DNA of 64,000 nt from Hallella seregens ATCC 51272 (lineage in GTDB: Bacteria > Bacteroidota > Bacteroidia > Bacteroidales > Bacteroidaceae): the NCBI RefSeq assembly GCF_000518545.1, contig NZ_JADU01000011.1:1-64000 (forward strand), read 5' to 3'. Below, in pieces: positions 53,921-62,001 of this stretch; position 1 is the stretch's first letter; each line of letters starts with the position of its first letter. Made by a program: the position numbers and the translations under genes. The notes under the pieces are model-generated. The model was not told the origin of the DNA. It did no database searches and worked only from the letters and a program-made list of their open reading frames with translations.

Positions 53921-54613
53921 TTATCCCAAACTAAAGATTTTCCAAACGTTGTAGCTGATGCCACGGTCGTAGACATCCGCGCCCTCGTGCCGCTTCAAGG
54001 CACGAACCACGCGTATGGTAACGGGCAGGGCCACCACCTCGTAGACGGTCTTGAGCACCACCTGCCAAAGCATCAGCGCGGGAAGCTCGCCAGCCGGCAC
54101 CACGCCGCCCAGGGCCAGGGGGAAGAAAATCAGGGAGTCGCAGCTCTCGCCAGCCACCGTACTGAGGATGGCGCGGGCCGAGAAATGCCGGCCGCCGTCG
54201 CGAATCTTCATGCGGCTCATCACATAGGCATTGATGAAACTGCCCACCACGAAAGCCACAAACGAGGCCATGGCAATGCGGGGAGCCAGGCCGAAGATGG
54301 CGTGGAAGCCCTCGTCATTGTGCCAATAGGAGGCACCGGGGATGGCGTCGCAGAGTGCACCGAGGGCCACGAAGAAGAAATTCATGGCAAAGCCCGTCCA
54401 GATGAGCAGACGTGCCTTGCGAAATCCCCAGACCTCGCACACGCAGTCGTTGATGATGTAAGACACGGGAAAGACGATCAGACCGCCTGTCAGGCTGATG
54501 GGGCCCACCGCAATTTGCTTTGTTTCGAGCACGTTTGCCGCAATGAGGCAAACGCAAAAGAGAATGCTGAAAAGCATAAACAGCACACTTACGCTTTGCT
54601 TTTGTTCTGTCAT
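53921..54613 (-). CDS. Queuosine precursor transporter (YhhQ family)
   Basis: A 230-residue inner-membrane protein with about six membrane segments, of the YhhQ family that imports preQ0 or preQ1. Blocks are LIAANVLETKQIAVGP, GLIVFPVSYIINDCVCEVWGF, and SYIIND near residue 55. The start at 54613 (MTEQKQSVSVL) is used; a frame to 54640 would begin inside the riboswitch-like leader. It precedes queF by 3 bases, linking uptake to reduction: imported preQ0 would be converted to preQ1. The 5' leader carries a preQ1-I-like pseudoknot. Confidence 0.92.
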   Translation of the reverse strand: MTEQKQSVSVLFMLFSILFCVCLIAANVLETKQIAVGPISLTGGLIVFPVSYIINDCVCEVWGFRKARLLIWTGFAMNFFFVALGALCDAIPGASYWHNDEGFHAIFGLAPRIAMASFVAFVVGSFINAYVMSRMKIRDGGRHFSARAILSTVAGESCDSLIFFPLALGGVVPAGELPALMLWQVVLKTVYEVVALPVTIRVVRALKRHEGADVYDRGISYNVWKIFSLG

Positions 54614-54616
54614 AAT

Positions 54617-54647
54617 CTTGTTTTTAAAGAGGTTTACCAAGCACTCT
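54617..54647 (-). promoter_or_regulatory. Candidate preQ1-I riboswitch
   Basis: On the minus strand the leader reads AGAG (54647-54644), a loop with C and UUGG, then CCUCU, an A-rich tail UUAAAAA, and CAAG (54620-54617). AGAG pairs with CUCU (P1), and the loop CUUG pairs with the tail CAAG (P2), which is the H-type pseudoknot of preQ1-I. It starts at the predicted mRNA 5' end and ends 3 bases before the transporter ATG. One P1 pair seen in Bacillus examples is missing. Confidence 0.5.
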
Positions 54648-54656
54648 ATGCGGCTG

Positions 54657-54664
54657 CAAAGTTA
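54657..54664 (-). promoter_or_regulatory. -7 element of the queT-queF operon
   Basis: The minus strand reads TAACTTTG then CAGC, about 44 bases before the transporter ATG. Transcription would start around 54649, just before the riboswitch-like fold. Confidence 0.6.
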
Positions 54665-54691
54665 CGAAAAAGATTCCGTAACGCCGCCTTT

Positions 54692-55681
54692 TCAAACCGT
54701 ATATCCTATTAGATAAGTCATATAGCCCACAAATGCAAGCGTCAGCACCGCGCCTTCCCACCGCTCGATACGGAGTTTTGTAAACGAGAAAAGCCACAGC
54801 AGTATCATCGAAACCACCATCACCGAGAGGTCGGTCTGGGTAATGCCCTGCATGACCATGGGGCTCACCATGCCTGTGATTCCCAGAATGAGGAGGATAT
54901 TGAACACGTTCGACCCCAGCACATTGCCGATGGCGATGCCGCTGTTGCCCCTGCTCGCGGCCACTACGCTGGTGGCCAGTTCGGGCATCGACGTGCCGCA
55001 GGCCACAATGGTGAGGCCGATGATGGCGTCGCTCACGCCCAGCGTTCGGGCCACGGCCGAGGCATTGTCCACAAAAACGTCGGAGCCCAGGATGAGTGCG
55101 GCCAGTCCCACCGTGAGCAATGTCACGACCTTGAGGGGGTGCATCGGGGGATTGGCGGGCCCGGTCTCTTTGTTTTCGCCCTGTTCTACCCCATCCTGCC
55201 GGGCGCCACGCAGGGTAATGGTCATGAAAATCAGGAATAACGCCAAGAGCAACAACGCATCCAATCGGTTCACATTGCCGTCGAGACACATCATCAACAG
55301 CACGACCGAGGCAACCAATGCAAAGGGAATGTCCTTGCGAACCGTGGTTCGAAGGATGGTGATGGGGGCCACAACGGCGGCACATCCCACAATCAGCAAG
55401 GCGTTGAAAATGTTGCTTCCCACGACGTTGCCCACGGCCAAGTCGGGCGTCCCGTTGATGGCCGACATGAGGCTTACGAAGAATTCGGGCATCGACGTGC
55501 CCATGGCCACAATGGTGAGACCGATGACAATTTGGGGGATGCCCATGCGTTCGGCCAGCCCCACGGCCCCTTTGGTGAGCAGATCGGCGCCTTCAAGCAC
55601 CACGGCAATGCCCGCAACAAGAATCAATACCTGCAGCCACATCTGTTGTGGAACCATGCTGAAAAGGACGAGTGTGTACAT
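54692..55681 (-). CDS. Calcium/sodium exchanger (CaCA family)
   Basis: A 329-residue inner-membrane antiporter with two inverted alpha-repeats. The repeat signatures are VAMGTSMPEFFVSL near residue 60 and VACGTSMPELATSV near residue 225, each followed by VGSNIFN or LGSNVFN. About ten membrane segments are predicted, with a charged loop near 160-180. It exchanges Ca2+ for Na+ or H+. A -7 element TACCTTTG lies at 55704-55711, just 23 bases before the ATG. The gene is monocistronic and ends near the queT promoter. Confidence 0.93.
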   Translation of the reverse strand: MYTLVLFSMVPQQMWLQVLILVAGIAVVLEGADLLTKGAVGLAERMGIPQIVIGLTIVAMGTSMPEFFVSLMSAINGTPDLAVGNVVGSNIFNALLIVGCAAVVAPITILRTTVRKDIPFALVASVVLLMMCLDGNVNRLDALLLLALFLIFMTITLRGARQDGVEQGENKETGPANPPMHPLKVVTLLTVGLAALILGSDVFVDNASAVARTLGVSDAIIGLTIVACGTSMPELATSVVAASRGNSGIAIGNVLGSNVFNILLILGITGMVSPMVMQGITQTDLSVMVVSMILLWLFSFTKLRIERWEGAVLTLAFVGYMTYLIGYTV

Positions 55682-55803
55682 TTCGCTTCGAGATTTTAGG
55701 CTGCAAAGGTAACGAAAAAGCCCTGGATATTCTCATATCCGGGGCTTAAAATCTAACAATCACATCATTTATGCAGTTGCCCTAATGCGGGCTCGGGCTG
55801 CCA

Positions 55804-56250
55804 TTAGCCTACCTCGATGGAACGAACTACCTGCTGCTCCTGCCGGCTTACCTTGGGCAGGTCTACGGTGAGCACGCCGTCGGCCACGCGGGCGGTAATC
55901 TTTTGCCGGTCTACATCGTCGGGCAGGATGAGCGTCTGCTCGAACTTGGCGTAAGCAAACTCGCGCCGCAGGTAGTGTGCGGGGTCGTCGCCAGACTTCT
56001 GCTGCCTCTCCATCTTGATGGTCAGGTCGCCGTCTGCATTGACGTTGACATCGAAATCCTCCTTCTTCAGTCCGGGTGCAGCAAGCTCTACGGTGTACTG
56101 CGTGGCGCTCTCCAGCACGTTGATGGCCGGGGCCGTGGCGTTGGTGCGGGGCATTCTGTTTGTATCAAAGAAGTCGTTAAAAACTTCTGGAAGCCAATTG
56201 TTACGTGTGTACATTGTCATATCTCCTATCATTAAAGTGTTAAACATCAT
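55804..56250 (-). CDS. Hsp20/alpha-crystallin small heat shock protein
   Basis: A 148-residue holdase chaperone. The alpha-crystallin domain spans about residues 40-140, with VELAAPGLKKEDFDVNV and the conserved GVLTVDLPK near the end. The N-terminal arm YTRNNWLPEVFNDFFD is typical of the family, and an I-x-I/V-like tail is replaced by RSIEVG. Several ATG codons lie at the N-terminus (56250 and 56247 among them), so the exact start is open. A perfect palindrome upstream (56294-56312) may be an operator for stress control. Confidence 0.92.
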   Translation of the reverse strand: MMFNTLMIGDMTMYTRNNWLPEVFNDFFDTNRMPRTNATAPAINVLESATQYTVELAAPGLKKEDFDVNVNADGDLTIKMERQQKSGDDPAHYLRREFAYAKFEQTLILPDDVDRQKITARVADGVLTVDLPKVSRQEQQVVRSIEVG

Positions 56251-56293
56251 TGTTTACACCCTCCATAGGACAAACCCCGTACCAACGCAAGCC

Positions 56294-56312
56294 GTATGAC
56301 ATGATGTCATAC
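56294..56312. promoter_or_regulatory. 19-bp palindrome upstream of hsp20 (candidate operator)
   Basis: GTATGACAT, one base G, then ATGTCATAC: a perfect dyad of 9-base arms about 44 bases before the hsp20 start. It differs from the CIRCE element. A dimeric regulator site is the natural guess. Confidence 0.5.
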
Positions 56313-56354
56313 AATGGCAGACATATTGACGCTTTCTCGTGGAGACACCCAGAT

Positions 56355-56397
56355 ACACCAGTCCCCCACCGCCGTTGGGGCAATGGGGGACTGGTGT
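56355..56397 (-). terminator. Terminator-like hairpin after the DUF5606 gene
   Basis: A 14-base perfect stem (56355-56368 with 56384-56397) lies 4 bases beyond the stop of the DUF5606 gene, with a 15-base loop. No T-run follows, so it may instead protect the mRNA end. Confidence 0.55.
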
Positions 56398-56401
56398 TGC
56401 T

Positions 56402-56845
56402 CTATTCGGCGTCCTTGCTATCGTCCGCGTTGTCACCCTCGGTCGGGGCCAGCACAGACTTGAAATCGGTGTAACCGTTGTTCACCAGAATGTTATACCA
56501 CTGCAAAAGTTTCTTTATATCACTGTCGTGCACCCTGTCTTGGTCGAAGTTGGGCAGCACCTCGGCAAAGTAAGCACGCAGCTCCTGGGACGTGCATTTC
56601 TTGTAGTTGAGGGAGCAAGGCTTCTGTTCTTCTTTCTCGCCCACCTTAGCAAGCACCTCCCAAAGGGCGATGTCCTCGGCATCAGTGTACATGGCAATGT
56701 CGCCCAGACTCGTCACGCGGTCGCTCGAAAAGGCCGGTATGCGGCGGTGTGCCTCGTCAATTGTCTCTACGATGAGATTCATTTTGCCGCGCGACACCAG
56801 CCTGTACAGCCCGGGCTTACCGGCAATCGAAAGTATTGTCTCCAT
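56402..56845 (-). CDS. DUF5606 family protein
   Basis: A 147-residue conserved Bacteroidota protein of unknown function. The N-terminus METILSIAGKPGLYRLVSRGK is highly characteristic, and an acidic tail (NADDSKDAE) ends it. It is the last gene of the nusB-yajC-ybbR-coaE cluster and overlaps coaE by 29 bases, an arrangement common in the order. No motif suggests a catalytic role. Small-molecule or protein binding by the beta-rich N-terminus is possible. Confidence 0.85.
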   Translation of the reverse strand: METILSIAGKPGLYRLVSRGKMNLIVETIDEAHRRIPAFSSDRVTSLGDIAMYTDAEDIALWEVLAKVGEKEEQKPCSLNYKKCTSQELRAYFAEVLPNFDQDRVHDSDIKKLLQWYNILVNNGYTDFKSVLAPTEGDNADDSKDAE

Positions 56846-57419
56846 TTTTTGCTTTTATGTTTAAATAGTTGAATAATCCATTGATTTGCTTGTTCAAGTC
56901 GTGGTGGCCGTCATTTTCTATCACGTAGTGGCAGCGCTGCGCCATGTCCTGCTGGGGCATCTGACTGTCTATCCAGGCCATGGCCCGCTCGTGCGACAGG
57001 TTGTCGCGCTGCATCACCCGGTTCAAGCGTACTTCTGTCGGGGCCGTTACGCCCACGTAGACATCGAAAGGGACACGACGATCAAAGCCTGATTCAAAGA
57101 GGACGGCACTCTCCAACCACTGGCATCCGCTCTGCATGAAGTCGCGTGCTACGGCAGGATGCACCACGCCGTTCACCGCTTGTTTGTTGGCTTCTGAGGC
57201 CAACAAGAAGCGGGCAAGCACCGGTTTCTGCAACACCTTATTAATATAGACACCCTCGCCAACCAGTCTTTGCAGGTCGGCTTGCAGTTGCAGGTCGGTA
57301 CGCATCAGTCGCTTGGCGGCCTCGTCGCAGTCATAAACCTTAATGCCGCGGGCTTCAAGTAGCTGGCATACGTGGCTCTTGCCACTGCCAATGCCTCCTG
57401 TAATGGCTATCCGCATCAT
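56817..57419 (-). CDS. coaE: Dephospho-CoA kinase
   Basis: A 200-residue P-loop kinase that catalyses the last step of coenzyme A synthesis. The P-loop is GGIGSGKSHV at about residues 8-17, and the block KVYDCDEAAKRLM follows. HPAVARDF and the SH(E)RAMAWIDSQ region are further family marks. The start codon overlaps the ybbR-like stop by 4 bases, and its own stop overlaps the DUF5606 start. Normal length, intact. Confidence 0.95.
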   Translation of the reverse strand: MMRIAITGGIGSGKSHVCQLLEARGIKVYDCDEAAKRLMRTDLQLQADLQRLVGEGVYINKVLQKPVLARFLLASEANKQAVNGVVHPAVARDFMQSGCQWLESAVLFESGFDRRVPFDVYVGVTAPTEVRLNRVMQRDNLSHERAMAWIDSQMPQQDMAQRCHYVIENDGHHDLNKQINGLFNYLNIKAKNGDNTFDCR

Positions 57420-58396
57420 TGATGCTCGATGAGATAATCCACCTGTTGCACCTCCAACCGGGCACTGTTCACCCCTTGTGGCTTGGCCCGCAGATAGAGT
57501 TTACACTTATCCGAGGGATGCGCGGCCACCTCACGGTAATCCACAACCACCTGAAAATCGGTCGCCTTAATCAGACGGTACATGCTCGCCCCCACTGTGA
57601 AGCTCACCTTGACACGCTGTGGGAACGTGCGCACCACCAAGTCGTCGGGCTTGTTGATGGTCGTGATGGGCACCTCGACACTCTCTTCAGTCAGGATGTC
57701 GGGATAGAGCGCGAGCTTCACGCTCTGCGGCACTATCTTGACGCCAGGCATTGATTTGAGCCTCACCTCACATACCACCGTATCCTCAAAGTTCACTATA
57801 TCGAGGTACTCCGTGAGCACATTTTCGAGGCTGTCCAGCTTGCTTTTGCTGGCATAGACGGTCACTCGCTCGGGCCAGAACTGCACATGGGCCAGATAAT
57901 AGTTCTTGGCCGGCACAATATGTCCCGACAATCGCACCTTCACTTCCTTGTTGCGGCCATAGTTGAAGTAGAATTCCAGCCGGTCGGCCTTGAGGCCGGT
58001 GAGTGTCGACGAGGCCGACAACTGTTGGCGAACATACTTCTGCAAGTCGCCCACCGGCACTTGCCCGTGGCCCGTCTGCTTGTTGGCATAGGTGTTGAAA
58101 TTGAGCTGCACGGGATGCAATCCGTCGCTCATGGAATAAGAAAGCAGCATGAATCCCTTGTCGCGCACGGTGACCCGCACCGTATCCGACATGCTGGAGG
58201 TCATCACTACATTCTTTGGAGCCCCAACCAAACGCACGGCCACGGGAAACTCTTTCTCGTAGGTCTCGTTGAGAGTCATCATCAACCAGAAGATGCCGCT
58301 CAAGGCAAGAAAGAACAGAAAAATCAGAAACTCCTTGTGCATCCAGCCAAACAAGAAGTTCCTGACCAGTTGATATATCTGCTTCAGACTATGCAT
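57416..58396 (-). CDS. YbbR-like domain protein, membrane anchored
   Basis: A 326-residue protein with one N-terminal membrane helix (EFLIFLFFLALSGIFWLMM, about residues 20-40). The outside part has repeated YbbR-like domains. In Firmicutes the family (CdaR) regulates the diadenylate cyclase; in Bacteroidota the gene sits in the nusB-yajC-coaE cluster with no cyclase nearby. The start at 58396 (MHSLKQIYQLVRNFLFG) overlaps the yajC end by 8 bases; a frame to 58441 has no better N-terminus. Probably faces the periplasm. Confidence 0.8.
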   Translation of the reverse strand: MHSLKQIYQLVRNFLFGWMHKEFLIFLFFLALSGIFWLMMTLNETYEKEFPVAVRLVGAPKNVVMTSSMSDTVRVTVRDKGFMLLSYSMSDGLHPVQLNFNTYANKQTGHGQVPVGDLQKYVRQQLSASSTLTGLKADRLEFYFNYGRNKEVKVRLSGHIVPAKNYYLAHVQFWPERVTVYASKSKLDSLENVLTEYLDIVNFEDTVVCEVRLKSMPGVKIVPQSVKLALYPDILTEESVEVPITTINKPDDLVVRTFPQRVKVSFTVGASMYRLIKATDFQVVVDYREVAAHPSDKCKLYLRAKPQGVNSARLEVQQVDYLIEHQ

Positions 58397-58709
58397 TAGG
58401 TTGCTGCTGGGCTGCGTCGGCAAACACATAACCCTTGTCAACCGTCACGACCACGCCGCGGTCGATCTCGACTTCCACGGCATTTCGGTTCAGGTCGACA
58501 CGCTTCACAGTGCCATAAATGCCACCGCCGATGACCACCTTAGTCCCTTCTTGCAGGGCGTTCTGGAACTCACGAAGCTTCTTCTGCTTCTTCTGCTGCG
58601 GACGAATCATGAAAAACCACATGATGGCAAAGATGGCCACCAGCATAATTAGCATGCCACTCATGCCGCCTCCTTGGGCTGCCTGTGCAGCCAATACGAA
58701 TGTACTCAT
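58389..58709 (-). CDS. yajC: Preprotein translocase subunit YajC
   Basis: A 106-residue membrane protein with one N-terminal helix (MSGMLIMLVAIFAIMWFFMI), then the cytosolic block RPQQKKQKKLREFQNAL and VVIGGGIYGTV. It associates with SecDF to assist export. The position in the nusB-yajC-ybbR-coaE cluster is conserved in the phylum. It is preceded by nusB by 47 bases and overlaps the YbbR-like gene by 8 bases. Confidence 0.93.
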   Translation of the reverse strand: MSTFVLAAQAAQGGGMSGMLIMLVAIFAIMWFFMIRPQQKKQKKLREFQNALQEGTKVVIGGGIYGTVKRVDLNRNAVEVEIDRGVVVTVDKGYVFADAAQQQPNA

Positions 58710-58756
58710 TATTTAATTGTCTGATTTTATATGTTTATAACGTTGGCAGGGGTGCG

Positions 58757-59878
58757 TCACTCCTGTGTCTCTTCCGGCCCGCTCTGCGGTTCCCCGTCAC
58801 CCGGTTCCGGTTGTGGCTCGGCGGAAACCGGCTCAGACGCAGGTTGTGGGGCCAGTTGCTCGTTCACGCGCGGCCGGTGCACGAAGCGCACAGGGCCGCC
58901 GCCACCCTCGCGACGACGATAGTCGGACTCGGGTCTGCGCTGGCGCAGCTCGGGCATTTCCTTCATCATCTTGCCGTTTTGAATGAGGTAACGGGCTATG
59001 GCGTCAAGCATGCCGTTGATGTAAGAGCCGCTACGCGGCGTGGAATAGAGCTTGGCAAGCTCCACATATTCGTTGATGGTCACCGTGACAGGAATGCCCG
59101 GAAACGTGAGCATTTCGGCGATGGCGATTTGCATAATCACCACATCCATATAGGCTAGGCGGCCAAAATCCCAGTTGCGCGACGTGTCGCTCATGTACCG
59201 CTGATAGGTATCGGCATTGAGAATAGTGGCTCGAAAGAGCTTGCGGGCAAAGTCTTTGTCCTCCTCGTCCTTGTATTCGGGCAGCAGTTCCTGCTTGTTT
59301 TTGTTCTTCGGATCGAACCGTTTGATGGTCTTCAGCACGAAAGTATCCACCGTTTCCTTATCGTCGTTCCAATAGAGACTCTTCTCTTCGAGCAGGGCAT
59401 CCAGGTCGGCATTCTCCTGAATGAGCTGGCGATAGAGCTTGCGCCACAGCTCCCGGTCGGTATCATAGTCGGTTGTGGGCTCGGCCATATACTCGTTGTA
59501 GGCCTCGGACTGCTCTATTTGGTTGCAGAGTTTACGCACGAATTCGATGTCGTCGTCCCAAGTCAGCTTCTTGTCCTCAATGAATCCGTTGAGCATTTTG
59601 TTCTCTTCCAACTGCACGGCAAACTGGTTGAAAGCAAACTTCTGCGAGGGTGCCTCACCGCCTTCACGCTCTGCACGCTGGGTGAGCACGTCACAACGGT
59701 GCCGCTCTTCGCGGGTGACAGCCACGATGAGTTGCAGCAAATGATTGTACAAGTCGTATGCTTTGGACAGGCTGAAAAGCAGCTCTTTCTCGGCGGTGTC
59801 CATATTCTTGTTGCCGTTTTGATAGTAAGCATAGGTTAATTGAACGACCTTAATGCGAATTAAATCCCTATTGATCAT
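58757..59878 (-). CDS. nusB: Transcription antitermination protein NusB, long form
   Basis: A 373-residue NusB, more than twice the E. coli length, as usual in Bacteroidota. The N-terminal 190 residues begin with MINRDLIRIKVVQLTYAYYQNG and form a divergent helical domain. The classical NusB core occupies about 200-315 (RKLFRATILNADTYQRY ... INEYVELAKLYSTPRSGSYINGMLDAI). A proline- and glutamate-rich tail (PQPASEPVSAEPQPEPG) is added at the C-terminus. It binds boxA RNA in rRNA antitermination. The start at 59878 follows the -7 element TACTTTTG at 59918-59925, and a frame to 59920 would begin within that element. Confidence 0.9.
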   Translation of the reverse strand: MINRDLIRIKVVQLTYAYYQNGNKNMDTAEKELLFSLSKAYDLYNHLLQLIVAVTREERHRCDVLTQRAEREGGEAPSQKFAFNQFAVQLEENKMLNGFIEDKKLTWDDDIEFVRKLCNQIEQSEAYNEYMAEPTTDYDTDRELWRKLYRQLIQENADLDALLEEKSLYWNDDKETVDTFVLKTIKRFDPKNKNKQELLPEYKDEEDKDFARKLFRATILNADTYQRYMSDTSRNWDFGRLAYMDVVIMQIAIAEMLTFPGIPVTVTINEYVELAKLYSTPRSGSYINGMLDAIARYLIQNGKMMKEMPELRQRRPESDYRRREGGGGPVRFVHRPRVNEQLAPQPASEPVSAEPQPEPGDGEPQSGPEETQE

Positions 59879-60020
59879 TATTCTTACTTTACGTTGCGTT
59901 TTGTTGATATTACACTGCAAAAGTAGTCAAAAATCCCTTGACATGCAAGAATTACGGGAATAAAACTTCGGTTTTTTAGAGAAACTTTGCACAATTCTTG
60001 GCGTAAACAAATAAAAATAC

Positions 60021-60028
60021 TACCTTTG
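60021..60028 (+). promoter_or_regulatory. -7 element of the rplY-pth operon
   Basis: TACCTTTG followed by CACC, 90 bases before the rplY start, leaving a leader of about 85 bases in which no riboswitch was recognised. Confidence 0.6.
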
Positions 60029-60118
60029 CACCGCTTTTTCAGATTGGTAAAGTGATTTCCAGTGTGATGGCGAATTAATATCATTTTAATTTAGAGTAAC
60101 ACCATTAAAAGTAAAATC

Positions 60119-60730
60119 ATGAAAGAAATTAGTATTTCCGGCAAGAAGCGTGAGACCGTAGGCAAGAAAGCCACCAAGGCTCTCCGCAAGGAAGGATTCG
60201 TTCCCTGCAACCTTTATGGCGAGGAGAGGGAGAATGGCAAGCCTGTTGCCATTGCTTTCGCAGTCTCTTTCAGCGAACTCCGCAAGCTCATCTACACACC
60301 TCATATCTATGTCATCAGGGTCAATCTTGACGGTGTAGACCACACGGCCGTGATGAAAGAGATTCAGTTCCACCCGGTGACCGACGCTCCCCTGCACGTT
60401 GACTTCTTCGAGGTGAACGACCAGAAGCCCATCACCATCGGCATTCCCGTGAAGCTCGTGGGCCTTGCCCAGGGTGTGCGCGACGGCGGCCGCATGAACC
60501 TCTCCATCCGCAAAATCAACGTGACCGCTCCCTACCAGCAGATTCCCGAGCACCTCGACGTGGACGTAACAGCCCTGAAGATTGGCAAGAGCATCAAGGT
60601 GGGCGAGCTCTCTTACGAGGGCATCGAGATTGCTACCAGCAAGGATGTGGTGGTTTGCTCCGTCAAGATGACACGTAACGCAGCCACTGCCGCCGCCACT
60701 ACCGAGGAGGAAAGCACTGCCGCTGAGTAA
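60119..60730 (+). CDS. rplY: 50S ribosomal protein L25 / general stress protein Ctc
   Basis: A 203-residue two-domain L25 (the longer Ctc type), which binds 5S rRNA in the large ribosomal subunit. The N-terminal L25 domain begins MKEISISGKKRETVGKKATK. The C-terminal beta domain starts near residue 100. A short acidic tail (TEEESTAAE) ends it. It is followed by pth at 60741 and probably co-transcribed. Normal length for the phylum. Confidence 0.94.
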   Translation: MKEISISGKKRETVGKKATKALRKEGFVPCNLYGEERENGKPVAIAFAVSFSELRKLIYTPHIYVIRVNLDGVDHTAVMKEIQFHPVTDAPLHVDFFEVNDQKPITIGIPVKLVGLAQGVRDGGRMNLSIRKINVTAPYQQIPEHLDVDVTALKIGKSIKVGELSYEGIEIATSKDVVVCSVKMTRNAATAAATTEEESTAAE

Positions 60731-60740
60731 TCGTCGCTGA

Positions 60741-61319
60741 ATGGACAAGTACTTGATTTGTGGTCTGGGCAACCCCGGCGCCGAATATGCCGGTACCCGC
60801 CACAACACAGGATTCATGATATTGGACGCTTTTGCCAAAGCGTCCAATATTTGTTTTGAGGACAGGCGTTACGCCTTCGTGGCCCAGACCATGCTCAAGG
60901 GCCGAAAGATCATGCTCATCAAACCCACCACTTTCATGAACCTCAGCGGCAACGCCGTGCGCTATTGGCTCAACGAGGAGCGCATAGACCAAGGCCGTCT
61001 GCTCGTCGTCAGCGACGACGTGGCCCTGCCGCTCGGCGACTTCCGTCTGAAAGCCAACGGCAGCAACGGCGGCCACAACGGGCTGGGGCACATCATCCAG
61101 CTCATCGGCGACGAGTTTGCGCGGCTGCGCGTGGGCGTGGGCAACGACTATCCGCGCGGCGGGCAAATCGACTGGGTGCTGGGCCGATACTCCGAAGACG
61201 AGCTGAAACAGCTACAGCCCACGCTCGACCTGGGCGTGGACATCATCAAAAGTTTCGTGCTGCAGGGCATCGGCAACACGATGAACCAATACAACAAATT
61301 AGGCAAACACAAGCAATGA
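60741..61319 (+). CDS. pth: Peptidyl-tRNA hydrolase
   Basis: A 192-residue hydrolase that recycles peptidyl-tRNA. The N-terminal block CGLGNPGAEYAGTRHNTGF holds the catalytic His (about residue 21). The later marks are KPTTFMNLSGNAV, GSNGGHNGL and RLRVGVGNDYPRG. It starts 10 bases after rplY, and its stop overlaps the next ATG (ATGA). A remarkable 14-base perfect inverted repeat is encoded at codons 27-36. Intact and of normal length. Confidence 0.95.
   Translation: MDKYLICGLGNPGAEYAGTRHNTGFMILDAFAKASNICFEDRRYAFVAQTMLKGRKIMLIKPTTFMNLSGNAVRYWLNEERIDQGRLLVVSDDVALPLGDFRLKANGSNGGHNGLGHIIQLIGDEFARLRVGVGNDYPRGGQIDWVLGRYSEDELKQLQPTLDLGVDIIKSFVLQGIGNTMNQYNKLGKHKQ
60819..60850. repeat. Perfect 14-bp inverted repeat inside pth
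   Basis: ATATTGGACGCTTT (60819-60832) and AAAGCGTCCAATAT (60837-60850), separated by TGCC, form a hairpin with a 4-base loop about 80 bases into the coding region. Such strong structure inside a coding sequence is unusual; no nearby repeat family matches it. Confidence 0.6.
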
Positions 61320-61777
61320 CCCCCGAAACCTCCCAACCCCGCATGCCCAAGAGCGGCCCATCGGCCCGCATCGACAAGTGGCTCTGGGCAGCCCGCATCT
61401 ACAAGACGCGCTCCATGGCCGTCGACGCCATCAAGAACAGCCGGGTGACCATTGGCGGAACCAACGTCAAGCCGAGCCACACGGTCAAGGCCGGCGACGT
61501 GGTCAGCGTGAAGAAGCCGCCCATTACCTACAGTTTCAAGGTGCTGGCCTGCATCGAGCAGCGCGTGGGGCCCAAACTGGTGCCCCAGGTTTACGAAAAC
61601 GTCACCGACCCCAAGCAGTACGAACTGCTCGAGATGAGCCGTATCAGCGGCTTCGTGGATCGCGCCCGCGGCACGGGCCGGCCCACCAAGAAAGACCGCC
61701 GGGCCATGGATGCCTTTGTCGATCCGGCCCTGTTTGGCTTCGACGACGGCGACGACTGGGCCGACGACACGCCCTGA
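61316..61777 (+). CDS. S4-domain RNA-binding protein (HslR-like)
   Basis: A 153-residue protein with an S4 RNA-binding domain at about residues 18-80 (RIDKWLWAARIYKTRSMAVDAIKNSRVTIGG region). It is related to HslR/Hsp15, which rescues stalled 50S-peptidyl-tRNA complexes in E. coli. The C-terminal half is charged and acidic. Its ATG overlaps the pth stop (ATGA), so the two genes are translationally coupled, and both would act on stalled or peptidyl-tRNA-bearing ribosomes. A ribosome rescue role is inferred from context. Confidence 0.82.
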   Translation: MTPETSQPRMPKSGPSARIDKWLWAARIYKTRSMAVDAIKNSRVTIGGTNVKPSHTVKAGDVVSVKKPPITYSFKVLACIEQRVGPKLVPQVYENVTDPKQYELLEMSRISGFVDRARGTGRPTKKDRRAMDAFVDPALFGFDDGDDWADDTP

Positions 61778-61926
61778 CTCCGGCCTGCCCCACCCCCGAA
61801 TCCCCCTCCCACCATACCCCGCCATGGCTGGAAACGCCTTCTTTTGTTTCCGGAACGTGGCGGAACGGGCAGTTCGCCCATTGCATTTTACCCAATTTTG
61901 AGTATTGCAGGATGCGGTGCGAATGA

Positions 61927-61934
61927 TTAATTTT
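61927..61934 (+). promoter_or_regulatory. -7 element of the TonB-dependent receptor gene
   Basis: TAATTTTG followed by CAGCC, 67 bases before the ATG at 62002. The leader holds a short GCCGG/CCGGC hairpin but no recognisable cobalamin or other riboswitch. Confidence 0.5.
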
Positions 61935-62001
61935 GCAGCCGAATGCCGGACAAACGGCCGGCAGAACTCAAAGTTTAATCATTTTTCACCCCCATTTTTA
62001 T

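Noticed and set aside
61778..62001. Cobalamin riboswitch before the BtuB-like receptor
   Set aside because: No B12-box or long structured leader is present; only a short hairpin was seen.
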